The notes under the pieces are model-generated. The model was not told the DNA's origin and ran no database searches. It was given only the letters and a program-made list of their open reading frames with translations. The position numbers were made by a program, and so were the translations under genes. A stretch of DNA of 64,000 nt from an uncultured Caryophanales bacterium (lineage in GTDB: Bacteria > Bacillota_I > Bacilli_A > RFN20 > CAG-826): positions 197,765-261,764 of the forward strand of contig CAMKPL010000002.1 in the NCBI GenBank assembly GCA_946414655.1, given 5' to 3'. Shown here one piece after another: positions 19,414 through 28,610 of this stretch (positions are counted from its first letter, which is position 1; each line of letters opens with the position of its first letter).

Positions 19414-19440
19414 TTGGCACTCTCATTCCTCAAGTGCTAA
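19414..19440. promoter_or_regulatory. CIRCE operator 1 (HrcA site), in the hrcA leader
   Basis: TTGGCACTC-N9-AAGTGCTAA matches the CIRCE consensus TTAGCACTC-N9-GAGTGCTAA with one change in each arm. It lies just downstream of the expected transcription start. Confidence 0.92.
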
Positions 19441-19444
19441 CAAC

Positions 19445-19472
19445 ATTATATTTGGAATTTTGGCACTGTCAA
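19445..19472 (-). promoter_or_regulatory. SigA promoter of the hrcA operon
   Basis: Perfect TTGACA (19467-19472), 16-nt spacer, perfect TATAAT (19445-19450), reading towards hrcA. The -35 is embedded in CIRCE 2 and the start point lies by CIRCE 1, so HrcA would block it from both sides. Confidence 0.9.
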
Positions 19473-19486
19473 CACTTAAGTGCTAA
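19460..19486. promoter_or_regulatory. CIRCE operator 2, overlapping the -35 box
   Basis: TTGGCACTG-N9-AAGTGCTAA is a second, slightly more degenerate CIRCE with the correct 9-nt spacer, 19 nt upstream of CIRCE 1. Confidence 0.88.
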
Positions 19487-19494
19487 AATTTGTA

Positions 19495-19525
19495 AAAAAA
19501 TAAAAAAATTACCATCAATGGTAAT
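19495..19525 (-). terminator. Terminator after hemW
   Basis: ATTACCAT / ATGGTAAT with a 2-nt loop followed by a long T run on the minus strand, between hemW and the heat-shock promoter. Confidence 0.85.
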
Positions 19526-19553
19526 AATTTTTTGAAAAATTAGTGATTATGTC

Positions 19554-20654
19554 TTAGAAAAACGACAAAATGAGGCGATCCATGACCATTAATCCGTCAT
19601 CCGTGAAAGCAAAATTTCCGTCACTAATTTTGACGAAATTGTTCTTGGCGTATTCATCAATTTTTGTTTGATATTTTTGTAGGAAGTCTTTGTTGAAAAG
19701 TTCTTTATATTCACTTAGTGAAAAGCCTTCTTTAAGACGAAGGTGCGTCAATAAAAAGTATTCGCGAAGAAGTTTTTGGTCAACTTTTTCTCTTTCGGAG
19801 ACACAGTCTCCTGCTAAATATTTCTCAAAGTTTGATGTGTTTTTGTATCTCACTCCATTAACATAGCCAGAGGCGCCTAGGCCAACTCCATAATATTCTT
19901 GGTTATGCCAGTAAACGAGATTATGACGAGATTCATAACCTGGTTTAGAGAAGTTTGAAATTTCATAACGTTCGTATCCAGCTTCTCGCATCATCTGTAA
20001 AATTGTGTCATAAAACAATCGTGAGTCATCTTGGTTTTGCTCCTTGATATTCTTGTTAAAGAATAAGGTACCTGGAGAAACAATCAAAGAGTAGATCGAG
20101 ATGTGTTCAGTTTTTAGACTAAGGATGTTATTAACATCATCTTTTACTTCGTCTAATGTCTGACCCGGAAATCCATACATCAGATCAACGTTAATGTTCT
20201 TAAATCCAACATCGCGAGCATTCTTAATGACATCTCGCGCTTTTTCGAACGTATGAAAACGGCCGATTTGAGAAAGTCTTTCATCGTGGGTGGATTGAAT
20301 GCCTATCGAAAGACGATTCACGCCGTAACGAGCCATTAAAGATAGTTTTTGACTTGTTAGATTCTCTACATTAGCTTCACAAGTAAACTCTCCACCCCTA
20401 TTTAATAGATTTGAGACCTTTTTTAGAAGTGATTCGAATTCTATATCACTTAATGATGTTGGAGTGCCTCCACCAATATAGATGGTGTCCATCTTTATAA
20501 GATGATAAGAATCGATTTCTTTAAAAAGAGCTTCTAAGTAGGGTTTCGAGAATTTCTCAAAATAAAAAAGTTTTGTGAAGTCACAGTACGGACAAAGATG
20601 TTCACAAAACGGGATATGAATATATAAGGATTTATTGTTGGTGGAATTCGTCAT
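19554..20654 (-). CDS. hemW: Radical SAM heme chaperone HemW-like protein
   Basis: This is the HemN-like radical SAM protein usually found beside hrcA in Firmicutes. The cluster motif is CEHLCPYCDF, with IYIGGGTPTSL and the C-terminal HemN domain. HemW-type proteins bind and transfer heme and are not coproporphyrinogen oxidases; whether this organism uses heme is not shown here. The start MTNSTNNK (20654) is chosen over the track's 20699 because it directly precedes the conserved LYIHIPFC; it overlaps the upstream small gene by 23 nt and lacks a clear ribosome-binding site. Confidence 0.85.
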   Translation of the reverse strand: MTNSTNNKSLYIHIPFCEHLCPYCDFTKLFYFEKFSKPYLEALFKEIDSYHLIKMDTIYIGGGTPTSLSDIEFESLLKKVSNLLNRGGEFTCEANVENLTSQKLSLMARYGVNRLSIGIQSTHDERLSQIGRFHTFEKARDVIKNARDVGFKNINVDLMYGFPGQTLDEVKDDVNNILSLKTEHISIYSLIVSPGTLFFNKNIKEQNQDDSRLFYDTILQMMREAGYERYEISNFSKPGYESRHNLVYWHNQEYYGVGLGASGYVNGVRYKNTSNFEKYLAGDCVSEREKVDQKLLREYFLLTHLRLKEGFSLSEYKELFNKDFLQKYQTKIDEYAKNNFVKISDGNFAFTDDGLMVMDRLILSFF

Positions 20655-20883
20655 GTTCTTTGGCTTGATCCATCTGTTTTTGGATTTCTTCATCCTCAAT
20701 TGGTACTAAGATTCGATCAAGTTCTTCTTTGGCAGCTTGCTTTTCATCAATCTCCGGTTTCTTAATTTTTAAGAAATTGATTTTGTTTTTCGCTAGCATC
20801 ACGCCTAAAACGATTAAACCAAAAAATCCAAGAAGTCCAAGAAGGACCCATAAAGGTAGTAAATCAGATGCGAGAATGTACAT
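20632..20883 (-). CDS. Small single-pass membrane protein of unknown function
   Basis: The 83-residue product (start MYILASD at 20883, preceded by GAGG) has one N-terminal membrane helix (about residues 8-30) followed by a charged, Lys/Glu/Gln-rich cytoplasmic tail. I do not recognise the family. It lies between pfkA and hemW and overlaps hemW, so it belongs to that operon. Confidence 0.65.
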   Translation of the reverse strand: MYILASDLLPLWVLLGLLGFFGLIVLGVMLAKNKINFLKIKKPEIDEKQAAKEELDRILVPIEDEEIQKQMDQAKEHDEFHQQ

Positions 20884-20912
20884 AACTTTTTCCTCTTTCA
20901 AATTGTATCTTA

Positions 20913-21878
20913 TTATTGGAGCATTTCAATAAGTTCTGGTAATCCAGAAGCTGTTTCATGCTTCATTTGGATTGCTTCTTCAATATCGTAATCAACAATA
21001 ACACTCTTTTTCATGCCGACAATTCGACCACTTTTAACTTTGTTATCGACGAGCAACTCAATTGCGTGAGCAGAGAAACGAGCTGCAAGAATTCGGTCTT
21101 CTGCCACTGGGGAGCCTCCACGTTGAAGTCTTCCAAGAACTTCTGTACGAGAGGTAAATCCAGTTTCTTTTTCAACCTTTTTAGCGAGCTCGTTAATATC
21201 AAGCAGGTTTTCACTGACGATAATAATCGCGTGGCCCTTCTTTTCATCTTTCATCTTGCGAAGACGTTTGAATAAGCTTTCTTCATCCAAAGGATGTTCG
21301 ACACAAATCACGCCTTCTGCACCTTCTGCTAGAGCACTAAAGAGGGCTAAATCTCCACAATGACGTCCCATGACTTCAATGAGAGAACATCTTTGATGGG
21401 ATGAAGATGTGTCCTTTAGTTTATCAACACATTCACAGATGGTGTTTAAGGCTGTGGCAAAACCAATCGTTTTATCGGTTGAGCCAACATCATTATCGAT
21501 TGTGGCAGGGATACCAACAACTTTCACACCTTGTTTGGCTAAAGCGGCTAATCCACGGTACGTTCCATCGCCACCAATACCAACGAGAGCGTCAATACCG
21601 AAATCTTTTAAGATTTCTGCGGCTTTCTTTTGTGTTTCAATTTCTAAAAATTCTTTTAACCTAGCTGAACGAATGATTGTTCCGCCACGATTAATAATAT
21701 CTTGGGTAAAATCTTTGTTAACTTGTTTAATGTTTCCTTCAAGTAGTCCACGAAAACCGTCATAAATGACGTACATTTCTTTTTTAGCGACTAAACCAGC
21801 ACGAATCACGGCTCGAACAGCAGCGTTCATTCCTGGGGCATCACCACCACTTGTTAATACAGCAATTTTGTGAATCAT
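20913..21878 (-). CDS. pfkA: ATP-dependent 6-phosphofructokinase
   Basis: PfkA commits fructose-6-phosphate to glycolysis. The bacterial allosteric type is shown by LTSGGDAPGMNA, GGDGTYRG (Gly at the position that marks ATP rather than PPi use), the catalytic PATIDNDVGSTDKTIGF and EVMGRHCGDLA. Length 321 is standard. It starts 5 nt after the Fic-like gene with an AAGGAC site. Confidence 0.97.
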   Translation of the reverse strand: MIHKIAVLTSGGDAPGMNAAVRAVIRAGLVAKKEMYVIYDGFRGLLEGNIKQVNKDFTQDIINRGGTIIRSARLKEFLEIETQKKAAEILKDFGIDALVGIGGDGTYRGLAALAKQGVKVVGIPATIDNDVGSTDKTIGFATALNTICECVDKLKDTSSSHQRCSLIEVMGRHCGDLALFSALAEGAEGVICVEHPLDEESLFKRLRKMKDEKKGHAIIIVSENLLDINELAKKVEKETGFTSRTEVLGRLQRGGSPVAEDRILAARFSAHAIELLVDNKVKSGRIVGMKKSVIVDYDIEEAIQMKHETASGLPELIEMLQ

Positions 21879-21883
21879 TTTTC

Positions 21884-23257
21884 TTAGTCCTTAAAGATCG
21901 GGGTATAAACAAACTTTTTGTTGTTAACCTTTTCGCGGCGATAATAACCTCGTAAAACGAGGTGATCCATCGAAGTACGAGCTGTTTCATAGACGCAGCC
22001 TTCGGCTTTACGATATTGTTCGATGGTATAGAAATGGTTTTTCTCGCGGTGACGAATATAAAAATGGGCTTGACCTTTCTTTAGTGTTGGGTCAGTTTCT
22101 AAAAGTTCTTCAGTGAGTTTTTGAAGTTCTTTTTCACTTAAAGTTTGTTCACTTACTTTAGTAAATGTTTCAACATGAACCTTTGGTTGTTCGACTTCAA
22201 CAACAGGTTTATATATTGGTTTTGTCTCTTCAACAACTGGTTCATAATGAACGGATTCTTTTTTTACTTCTTCGACGTGTTCTTTAAAGTCTTCCTCAAG
22301 TTGATTTAAGGAATGGGACACAAAGACATTGCTAGCGTCCTCAATTGTTTGAAGAAGAATATCTAAATAAACATTAATCACATAGGTGAGGTCATGAGTT
22401 CTTTGAACTTCTTTAGCAAGAGTGCCAACTAAAAGTTGTTGTTCACTAAGAAGATTTTCAATTGGTAAGAAAACACCACATTCGCCGATCTCACGGACAA
22501 GAATTGCCTTACATAGTAAGATACTCATTTCGTAGTTATAACGTGAGAACGGTTTAACATAGTTAAAGACATAACAAACAATGGCGACACGAACATAAAG
22601 TGGTAGGTCGCGACGTTCAACAAAACGAAATAATGATTCCATCTGGGATTCAATGAGATTTGCTGGTGAGCCAACGTATTCACGTCCAATTAAGACGTTA
22701 TTCTTTTGTTCGATGTCTGTAGTTCTATAGAACTCAGAAAGTTCAGGATTTCCAGTAAGTAAACTATAGAAATCAGCTAAGAGGTTTTCATCAATATTTA
22801 AAGATTCTAAATTTAAGCGATCAAAAGCTTTGAGGTATCTTTGCAGATACGCAAATTGAGGATCAATGTTTTCTTCGCGAAGAATATTGCTAATTGAAAC
22901 ATCATCAACATTCTTGTTATTTGCTTTAGCAATGCTTTTTAAGCATTTGCTGATTAAAGAACTAACAATTCTTTGATAATCAAGCGTTTCTTGAGAGATA
23001 TTTTTAAAGATTTGTTTATAGTTATAGCCCTCTGTATTAACATTTCCAATTTTGTTTTGGATCAGTTGACAGAAGCAGATGCTATAAGGCGTCTTTGTAA
23101 AATCAACTAGGTTAATCTTTTGACTCGACTTTTCACGATAAGCTAAAATCTCAGCCCAAATTGGATCAATTAAGTTTGTTCCAAGTGCGCGGGCAACTTC
23201 TAATCTTGTTGCATATTTTTCTTCTGTAAAGCGAAATGGTAAATTTTGATAACCCAT
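21884..23257 (-). CDS. Degenerate Fic-fold protein with C-terminal winged helix
   Basis: Residues about 190-290 follow the Fic pattern: an N-terminal helix pair (NLIESQMESLFRFVE), then the helix RVAIVCYVFNYVKPFSRYN. Where active Fic proteins have HPFx(D/E)GNGR, this one reads KPFSRYNYE, so the catalytic His and the GNGR phosphate-binding residues are gone. A Glu/Val/Pro-rich linker (about 325-370) leads to a winged-helix-like end (YRKAEGCVYETARTSMDHL...), the domain often found after Fic domains. Adenylyl transfer is unlikely; DNA binding or a scaffold role is inferred. It is the first gene of the pfkA operon with its own promoter and an AGAGGT site. Confidence 0.6.
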   Translation of the reverse strand: MGYQNLPFRFTEEKYATRLEVARALGTNLIDPIWAEILAYREKSSQKINLVDFTKTPYSICFCQLIQNKIGNVNTEGYNYKQIFKNISQETLDYQRIVSSLISKCLKSIAKANNKNVDDVSISNILREENIDPQFAYLQRYLKAFDRLNLESLNIDENLLADFYSLLTGNPELSEFYRTTDIEQKNNVLIGREYVGSPANLIESQMESLFRFVERRDLPLYVRVAIVCYVFNYVKPFSRYNYEMSILLCKAILVREIGECGVFLPIENLLSEQQLLVGTLAKEVQRTHDLTYVINVYLDILLQTIEDASNVFVSHSLNQLEEDFKEHVEEVKKESVHYEPVVEETKPIYKPVVEVEQPKVHVETFTKVSEQTLSEKELQKLTEELLETDPTLKKGQAHFYIRHREKNHFYTIEQYRKAEGCVYETARTSMDHLVLRGYYRREKVNNKKFVYTPIFKD

Positions 23258-23277
23258 AAACGATACCTCTTACATTA

Positions 23278-23306
23278 ATATTAACATTTGCGATTTCTTA
23301 TTACAA
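23278..23306 (-). promoter_or_regulatory. Promoter of the Fic-like/pfkA/hemW operon
   Basis: TTGTAA (23301-23306), 17-nt spacer, TAATAT (23278-23283), reading towards the Fic-like gene and leaving a short leader that contains AGAGGT. Confidence 0.6.
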
Positions 23307-23346
23307 TAAGGATTTACTAATTATTTACCAATCGGCTACTAAACAA

Positions 23347-25155
23347 TTATTCGTCATCAATCGAGAGAACACTCATAAATGCTTCTTGAGGAACCTCGAC
23401 AGAACCAATTGCTTTCATGCGTTTTTTGCCTTCTTTTTGCTTCTCTAAAAGTTTTCTTTTTCGAGAGATATCTCCCCCATAACATTTGGCTAAAACGTCT
23501 TTGCGCACAGCCTTAATATCGGCACGCGCAATGACTTTGCCATTAATGGCAGCTTGGACAGGAACTTCGAATTGTTGTCGCGGAATAATTTCTTTGAGTT
23601 TGCGAACAACAACTGAGCCACGCTCATAGGCATTTGTCTTATAGACAATGGTGCTTAAAGCATCGATTGTTTCTCCGTTAAGAAGAATATCCATCTTGGC
23701 GAGATTTGAAGCGTAGTAGCCACTATATTCATAGTCAAACGAAGCATAACCTTTCGTGTATGATTTTAACTTATCAAAGAAATTGTAAACAATTTCAGCA
23801 AGTGGAAGTTCGTAAGTAATAATCATTCTTGTATCATCAAAATACTGTAAGTCGTGGTAAATACCACGTCTTTCTTTGCAAAGCTCCATCACTGGACCAA
23901 CATACTCCTTAGGAGTCATGATTTCAGCTTTCACAAATGGTTCTTGAATTTCTTTTATTAACGTTAAGTCTGGTAACTTAGAAGGGTTATCAAGTTTAAT
24001 CATATCTCCATTTTGGAGATAAACATGATAAATAACACTTGGAGCAGTTAAGATCAGGTCTAATCCATATTCTCGTTCAAGTCTTTCCTGCACCACATCC
24101 ATATGTAAAAGGCCTAAAAAGCCACATCTAAAGCCGAAACCAAGAGCTTGTGATGTTTCGGCTTCATAGACTAAAGAAGCATCGTTTAACGAGAGTTTTT
24201 CTAAAGCATCTTTTAGATCAAGATATTTTTTAGAGTCCACTGGATAAAGGCCACAATAAACCATTGGGTTCATCTTCCTGTAGCCAGGAAGAGGTTTTTC
24301 ACAAGGTTGAATAGCGTTCGTAATCGTGTCACCAGGAACGACATCTCGAATGTCTTTGATTTGTCCGGCTAGATAGCCGACCTCTCCTGCAGACAAGGAA
24401 TCAACCTTAATCTCCTTTGGAGTGCGGATTCCAACTTCAGTAACTTCGTATTCTTTATTGGCGGCCATTAATCGAATCTTATCTCCGACTTTGACCGAAC
24501 CATTTTTGACACAGATTAAAACAACAACGCCGCGATATGAATCGTAGTATGAATCAAAGATTAATGCTTGGAGAGGTTTATTATCATCTCCATTAGGAGA
24601 TGGAATATATTTTACAACAGCCTCTAAGACATCTGGAACACCAGCGCCAGTTTTTGCTGATACTTCACATGCGTTAACACAAGAAATACCAATCCGTTTT
24701 TCGATTTCATCTTTCACCATTTCTGGCATAGCGCTAGGAAGATCAATTTTATTGATTACCGGAACAATTTCGAGGTTATTGTCGACGGCTAAGTAAACAT
24801 TAGCAAGGGTTTGGGCTTCAACTCCTTGAGTTGCATCAACAACTAGAAGACAACCTTCACAAGCGGCTAAGGAGCGAGATACTTCGTATGTAAAGTCAAC
24901 GTGTCCCGGAGTGTCGATCAAATTAAAAAGATATGTTTCTCCATTTTTCGCCTTGTATTTAATTGTGACAGCATTAAGTTTAATGGTGATTCCACGTTCT
25001 CTTTCAAGGTCCATTGAATCTAAGAATTGGTCGTGCATCTCTCTTTTAGAGATGGTTTCGGTTAATTCTAAAACTCGGTCCGCTAAAGTGGATTTACCAT
25101 GGTCAATATGGGCAATGATAGAAAAATTACGAATATGTTCACGATCAAATTTCAT
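23347..25155 (-). CDS. lepA: Elongation factor 4 (LepA)
   Basis: LepA is a translational GTPase related to EF-G, acting in ribosome assembly and back-translocation. The G domain starts [17 protein letters not shown], with the DTPGHVDF G3 and NKID G4 motifs; the EF4-specific C-terminus ends in the conserved basic [24 protein letters not shown]. Length 602 is normal. No Shine-Dalgarno; an extended -10 lies 12 nt upstream. Confidence 0.97.
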   Translation of the reverse strand: MKFDREHIRNFSIIAHIDHGKSTLADRVLELTETISKREMHDQFLDSMDLERERGITIKLNAVTIKYKAKNGETYLFNLIDTPGHVDFTYEVSRSLAACEGCLLVVDATQGVEAQTLANVYLAVDNNLEIVPVINKIDLPSAMPEMVKDEIEKRIGISCVNACEVSAKTGAGVPDVLEAVVKYIPSPNGDDNKPLQALIFDSYYDSYRGVVVLICVKNGSVKVGDKIRLMAANKEYEVTEVGIRTPKEIKVDSLSAGEVGYLAGQIKDIRDVVPGDTITNAIQPCEKPLPGYRKMNPMVYCGLYPVDSKKYLDLKDALEKLSLNDASLVYEAETSQALGFGFRCGFLGLLHMDVVQERLEREYGLDLILTAPSVIYHVYLQNGDMIKLDNPSKLPDLTLIKEIQEPFVKAEIMTPKEYVGPVMELCKERRGIYHDLQYFDDTRMIITYELPLAEIVYNFFDKLKSYTKGYASFDYEYSGYYASNLAKMDILLNGETIDALSTIVYKTNAYERGSVVVRKLKEIIPRQQFEVPVQAAINGKVIARADIKAVRKDVLAKCYGGDISRKRKLLEKQKEGKKRMKAIGSVEVPQEAFMSVLSIDDE

Positions 25156-25167
25156 AACAATGAGTGT

Positions 25168-25176
25168 ATTATAACA
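25168..25176 (-). promoter_or_regulatory. Extended -10 in front of lepA (near-leaderless)
   Basis: TGTTATAAT with TATAAT at 25168-25173, 12 nt before the lepA ATG; predicted leader of about 5 nt, too short for a ribosome-binding site. It begins inside the 25-nt gap after the helicase gene. Confidence 0.5.
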
Positions 25177-25179
25177 ACT

Positions 25180-27519
25180 TTATTTGTTATTTCTCCAAAA
25201 ATTTTCACATTCTTCTTTGAGATCTTCTAAAGAAGTAATAACGGTATAATCTTTCCATTCACCTCGGAAGAGATCGCGGTAGGATTTGGTGAGATAGCGG
25301 TCATCAATTAGAAGAGCTACACCTCGATCATTGTCACCACGTATGACTCTTCCAACGGCCTGCATAACCTTATTCATGCCTGGATAAAGATAGGCGAAGT
25401 TATAGCCTTCTTGATCTTTTTTATTGAAATAATCTTTTATAAGATTACGTTCATAACAAATTTGTGGCATTCCAACTCCAATAACGACCACGCCAATAAG
25501 CCGGTCGCTCACAAGGTCAATTCCTTCTCCGAAAGCACCACCTACCACGGCTAGACCAACTTTTGTACGCTTAGGATGGTCCTCGAACGCACTTAAGAAA
25601 TTCTCTTTATCGCCCTCCGTCATTTCACGGTTTTGAATGAGCAAGTCGTAATTTTCATCCTCTAAAAGAGGAGCGATGTTGTCTAAGTATTCATAACTTG
25701 GAACATATACGAAATAATTGCCGATTTTAGAATTGAGTAAGGTATGGACATAGGAAACGACTTCTGAAAGAGTTTCTCCACGGTTTTTATATTTAACGGA
25801 AATCTTTGGCGCCACCATCAGCTTTAAATGGCTTAGTTCAAACGGAGATGGGAGTTGAAGGAAAGCATCATTTTTTGTTCCTCCAACAAATTTAATGTAA
25901 TAATCACTTGGAGAGAGTGTTGCTGAGAAAATAGTTCGAGATTTGACTTTGTCAAAACTCATCTTTAAATGTTCACTTGGATCAAGACAGAAGAGATTAA
26001 TTGAGAGGTCTTTTTCTCCGTTTTTTGAGACATATAAAACAAAGGAGTCATCAAAATAGTCATATAGGCGGAAGAACTTATTCAGTTCCATGGAGAAATC
26101 TTTTAGTTCATCTGTCACAAATTCATGATGTAGTCGAGAAACATCTTTACTTGCGAGTAAGAACGCTTCAATTCCATTCAGATGAGTTTGTTCTAAATAA
26201 GCAATCTCATGATCTCCAATCTCGAGTTCTTTAAACTCATTGAACATTTTGGAGATTCTTTTTAAAGCGTTCTTCATCTTTTTGTGGTTTAAACCACTTA
26301 ACGAATGTTGAACCTTTTTATAAAGACGATAGTTAAGTGAAGCAGAATACATTTTACGCCCACGTTCAATGAGGTTATGAGCCTCATCAACTAAAACGAT
26401 TTTATCTGATGCTTCTTCATCGAAATATCTTTGTAAATGAACGATTGGATCGAAGAAATAGTTGTAATCGCAGATAATAATATCAGCGAACAGTGAAAGG
26501 TCTAAAGAGAATTCGAATGGACAAATAGCATAGTGTCCAGCGATTTCTTGAAGAGTATTAAAATCAAATGTTTGGTAATTCTTTAACGCATATTCTAGGA
26601 CTTTGCGAATGTTCGTGTAATAGTCTTTAGCGTATGGACATTCATCTGGATTACACGCCTTGCCTGGACAGAAGCAAATCTTTTCTTTTGCTGTGATAAC
26701 AATCGGGGTTGCTTCTAATCCGTGCTCTATGAGCATCCTAGAGGTTTCTAAAGCCATTTCTTTCCCGGAATTCTTTGCTGTAAGATAGAAAATTTTCTCA
26801 TTTTCTTCGCTGGCAAAAGATTTGACAGATGGGTAAAGAGCAGAAATTGTTTTACCAATTCCAGTCGGCGCTTCAACAAAGAGTGTTCCGCCGTTTTGGG
26901 CCACTGCATAACAATACTTTGACATTTGGCGCTGTCCAAAGCGGAAATCCTCAAATGGGAATTCTAATTTAGCAGCACTTTTATTTCTTCTCACAGTACG
27001 ATCAATGATGAAACGATAAAAATTTAAATACTCTTTGAACAATTCATCCACATCTTTTTCGAGTTCTTCTAATGAATAGCGAAACTCTTTAAAGAGTTTT
27101 GATTTATCTAATTGATGATAATAGGTTATTTTAATGTTAATAAAATCAAGTTTTCTTTCGTGAGCAAACATCAAGGCGTAGCACTTGGCTTGACCGAGGT
27201 GCCATTCTTTTTGGGAAAGATAATATTCATCCAAATTAACAATGGTTGATTTAATTTCTTCAAGGACATATTCTTGACCATCAAAATAGACTCCATCAGC
27301 TCGTCCTTCTAAAACAATATCAATTCCCTGAACATGGAATATTTCTCGAAGCGGGTATTCAGCAAGATAATTCTTGCCTTGTTTACTTTGGTGCATTGAA
27401 TGCAAAAAAGTGCCTTCTTGCATCGTTTCTTGATTATAAATGCGGTTATCAATGTCACCTGTGCGCAACAAAAAATCAACAAGTTGATGCACCGATAAAA
27501 CTAACTCGTATTTTTCCAC
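25180..27519 (-). CDS. PD-(D/E)XK nuclease - XPD/DinG-type Fe-S helicase fusion
   Basis: Residues 1-160 look like a RecB-family nuclease: an early His (GTFLHSMHQ), Asp in EGRADGVYF and the E-x-K in YVLEEIKST. From about 190 there is a superfamily 2 DEAD_2 helicase: Walker A APTGIGKTIS, a four-Cys cluster region CFCPGKACNPDEC, DEAH box VLVDEAHN, and motif VI QAVGRVIRG. The helicase should unwind DNA 5' to 3' as XPD/DinG do. The start is a GTG at 27519 with no Shine-Dalgarno, 6 nt after a TATAAT. Such fusions occur in Firmicutes, and their role in repair is not fixed. Confidence 0.85.
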   Translation of the reverse strand: MEKYELVLSVHQLVDFLLRTGDIDNRIYNQETMQEGTFLHSMHQSKQGKNYLAEYPLREIFHVQGIDIVLEGRADGVYFDGQEYVLEEIKSTIVNLDEYYLSQKEWHLGQAKCYALMFAHERKLDFINIKITYYHQLDKSKLFKEFRYSLEELEKDVDELFKEYLNFYRFIIDRTVRRNKSAAKLEFPFEDFRFGQRQMSKYCYAVAQNGGTLFVEAPTGIGKTISALYPSVKSFASEENEKIFYLTAKNSGKEMALETSRMLIEHGLEATPIVITAKEKICFCPGKACNPDECPYAKDYYTNIRKVLEYALKNYQTFDFNTLQEIAGHYAICPFEFSLDLSLFADIIICDYNYFFDPIVHLQRYFDEEASDKIVLVDEAHNLIERGRKMYSASLNYRLYKKVQHSLSGLNHKKMKNALKRISKMFNEFKELEIGDHEIAYLEQTHLNGIEAFLLASKDVSRLHHEFVTDELKDFSMELNKFFRLYDYFDDSFVLYVSKNGEKDLSINLFCLDPSEHLKMSFDKVKSRTIFSATLSPSDYYIKFVGGTKNDAFLQLPSPFELSHLKLMVAPKISVKYKNRGETLSEVVSYVHTLLNSKIGNYFVYVPSYEYLDNIAPLLEDENYDLLIQNREMTEGDKENFLSAFEDHPKRTKVGLAVVGGAFGEGIDLVSDRLIGVVVIGVGMPQICYERNLIKDYFNKKDQEGYNFAYLYPGMNKVMQAVGRVIRGDNDRGVALLIDDRYLTKSYRDLFRGEWKDYTVITSLEDLKEECENFWRNNK

Positions 27520-27525
27520 GATTAG

Positions 27526-27534
27526 ATTATAACA
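27526..27534 (-). promoter_or_regulatory. Extended -10 of the helicase gene, fused to the fmt terminator
   Basis: TGTTATAAT (TATAAT at 27526-27531) is 6 nt before the GTG start and its TG overlaps the end of the T run of the fmt terminator. This predicts a leaderless transcript starting at the GTG. Confidence 0.6.
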
Positions 27535-27559
27535 AAAAAGGCCTTAATTAAGACCTTTT
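27534..27559 (-). terminator. Terminator of fmt
   Basis: AAAAGGTCTT / AAGGCCTTTT hairpin (one G-U pair, 4-nt loop) followed by T6 on the minus strand; it includes the fmt stop codon. Confidence 0.8.
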
Positions 27560-28493
27560 ATTGAAGAATTTTCTTATCAAGTTTGGCGTTACCATTTGCA
27601 AAGGAGACGCCATCGGTTTTCTTTTTGCCTTCTAATTGAAGTTGGTTAACCTTAACAATTCCATTATTTAACTGGATAAATGTCCCTTTTTTGATGATAA
27701 GTTGACCAGTTTTGTATTTAACATCATCCGAATAATGTTCAACGTGATAAAGTTTTAATTTTTTACCATTTACTATAACGTATGCGCCAGGCATTTCGCT
27801 TAAAGCATGAACATAACGAATAAATTCGTTAACGCACATCTCCAAATGGACATGTTCATCTTCTGCATGAATCTTGTTTGCGAATGTTACTTCATCTTCG
27901 TTTTGTTCTTCGCCTTCAAGTTCTCCGTTGAAATATGCAAGCAAATTATCACGAATAAGTTTCACTGAACATTCGACAATCTTTTGTTGCATGGAGGTCA
28001 TTGTGTCCTCGTCAGTAATTGGGCAAGTTTCTTTAGCATACATTTTGCCAGCATCCATCTCATCAACCATTTCCATTAAGGTGACACCAGTTTGTTGATC
28101 GCCATTCATAATGGCTCTTTGAATTGGTGCTGCTCCACGATAACTTGGTAAAAGGGAAGCGTGGAGGTTTAGACAACCATATTTTGGAAGAACAATTAGT
28201 TCATGAGGAATAATTTGGCCATAGGCCATTGTTAAAATCAGATCTGGTTTTAAGTCTTTGACGAATTCGAAGTCTTTGCGAATTCTATGTGGCTGAAACA
28301 CTGGAATATTGTGGGCTTGAGCAACCTGTTTTGTTGGGACTGGTTCAAGCTCTTTTTTACGCCCGACCGGTTTATCCTCTTGGGCAATAACCCCAACAAT
28401 GTTAAAGCCATCTTGAATCATTGTTTCAAGAACTTGGGCACTAAAACGAGGAGTACCCATGTATACAATTCGATATTCGTTAATTAGTTTCAT
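27558..28493 (-). CDS. fmt: Methionyl-tRNA formyltransferase
   Basis: Fmt formylates initiator Met-tRNA. The catalytic domain has YMGTPRFSAQVL, the SLLPSYRGAAPIQRAI formyl-transfer motif with NLHAS just before it (Asn, His), and a C-terminal OB-like domain. Length 311 is normal. The gene is divergent from rpsT and has a leaderless-type promoter. def is not adjacent, unlike in many bacteria. Confidence 0.96.
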   Translation of the reverse strand: MKLINEYRIVYMGTPRFSAQVLETMIQDGFNIVGVIAQEDKPVGRKKELEPVPTKQVAQAHNIPVFQPHRIRKDFEFVKDLKPDLILTMAYGQIIPHELIVLPKYGCLNLHASLLPSYRGAAPIQRAIMNGDQQTGVTLMEMVDEMDAGKMYAKETCPITDEDTMTSMQQKIVECSVKLIRDNLLAYFNGELEGEEQNEDEVTFANKIHAEDEHVHLEMCVNEFIRYVHALSEMPGAYVIVNGKKLKLYHVEHYSDDVKYKTGQLIIKKGTFIQLNNGIVKVNQLQLEGKKKTDGVSFANGNAKLDKKILQ

Positions 28494-28500
28494 GTGTTCA

Positions 28501-28529
28501 ATTATATTGATTTAGCGAATGATTTACAA
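28501..28529 (-). promoter_or_regulatory. Leaderless-type promoter of fmt
   Basis: TTGTAA (28524-28529), 17-nt spacer, perfect TATAAT (28501-28506), then only 7 nt to the fmt ATG. Transcription should begin at or within a base of the start codon. Confidence 0.75.
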
Positions 28530-28551
28530 TCATACATGATAGAAAAAATAG

Positions 28552-28580
28552 TTGTTAGTTTATCTTAAGTTTGCTAAACT
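28552..28580 (+). promoter_or_regulatory. Promoter of rpsT
   Basis: TTGTTA (28552-28557), 17-nt spacer, TAAACT (28575-28580) with an upstream TG (extended -10), facing rpsT; a TAGGAG site follows in the leader. Confidence 0.6.
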
Positions 28581-28610
28581 TATGTGCGAATCTTTTATAG
28601 GAGATAACAA

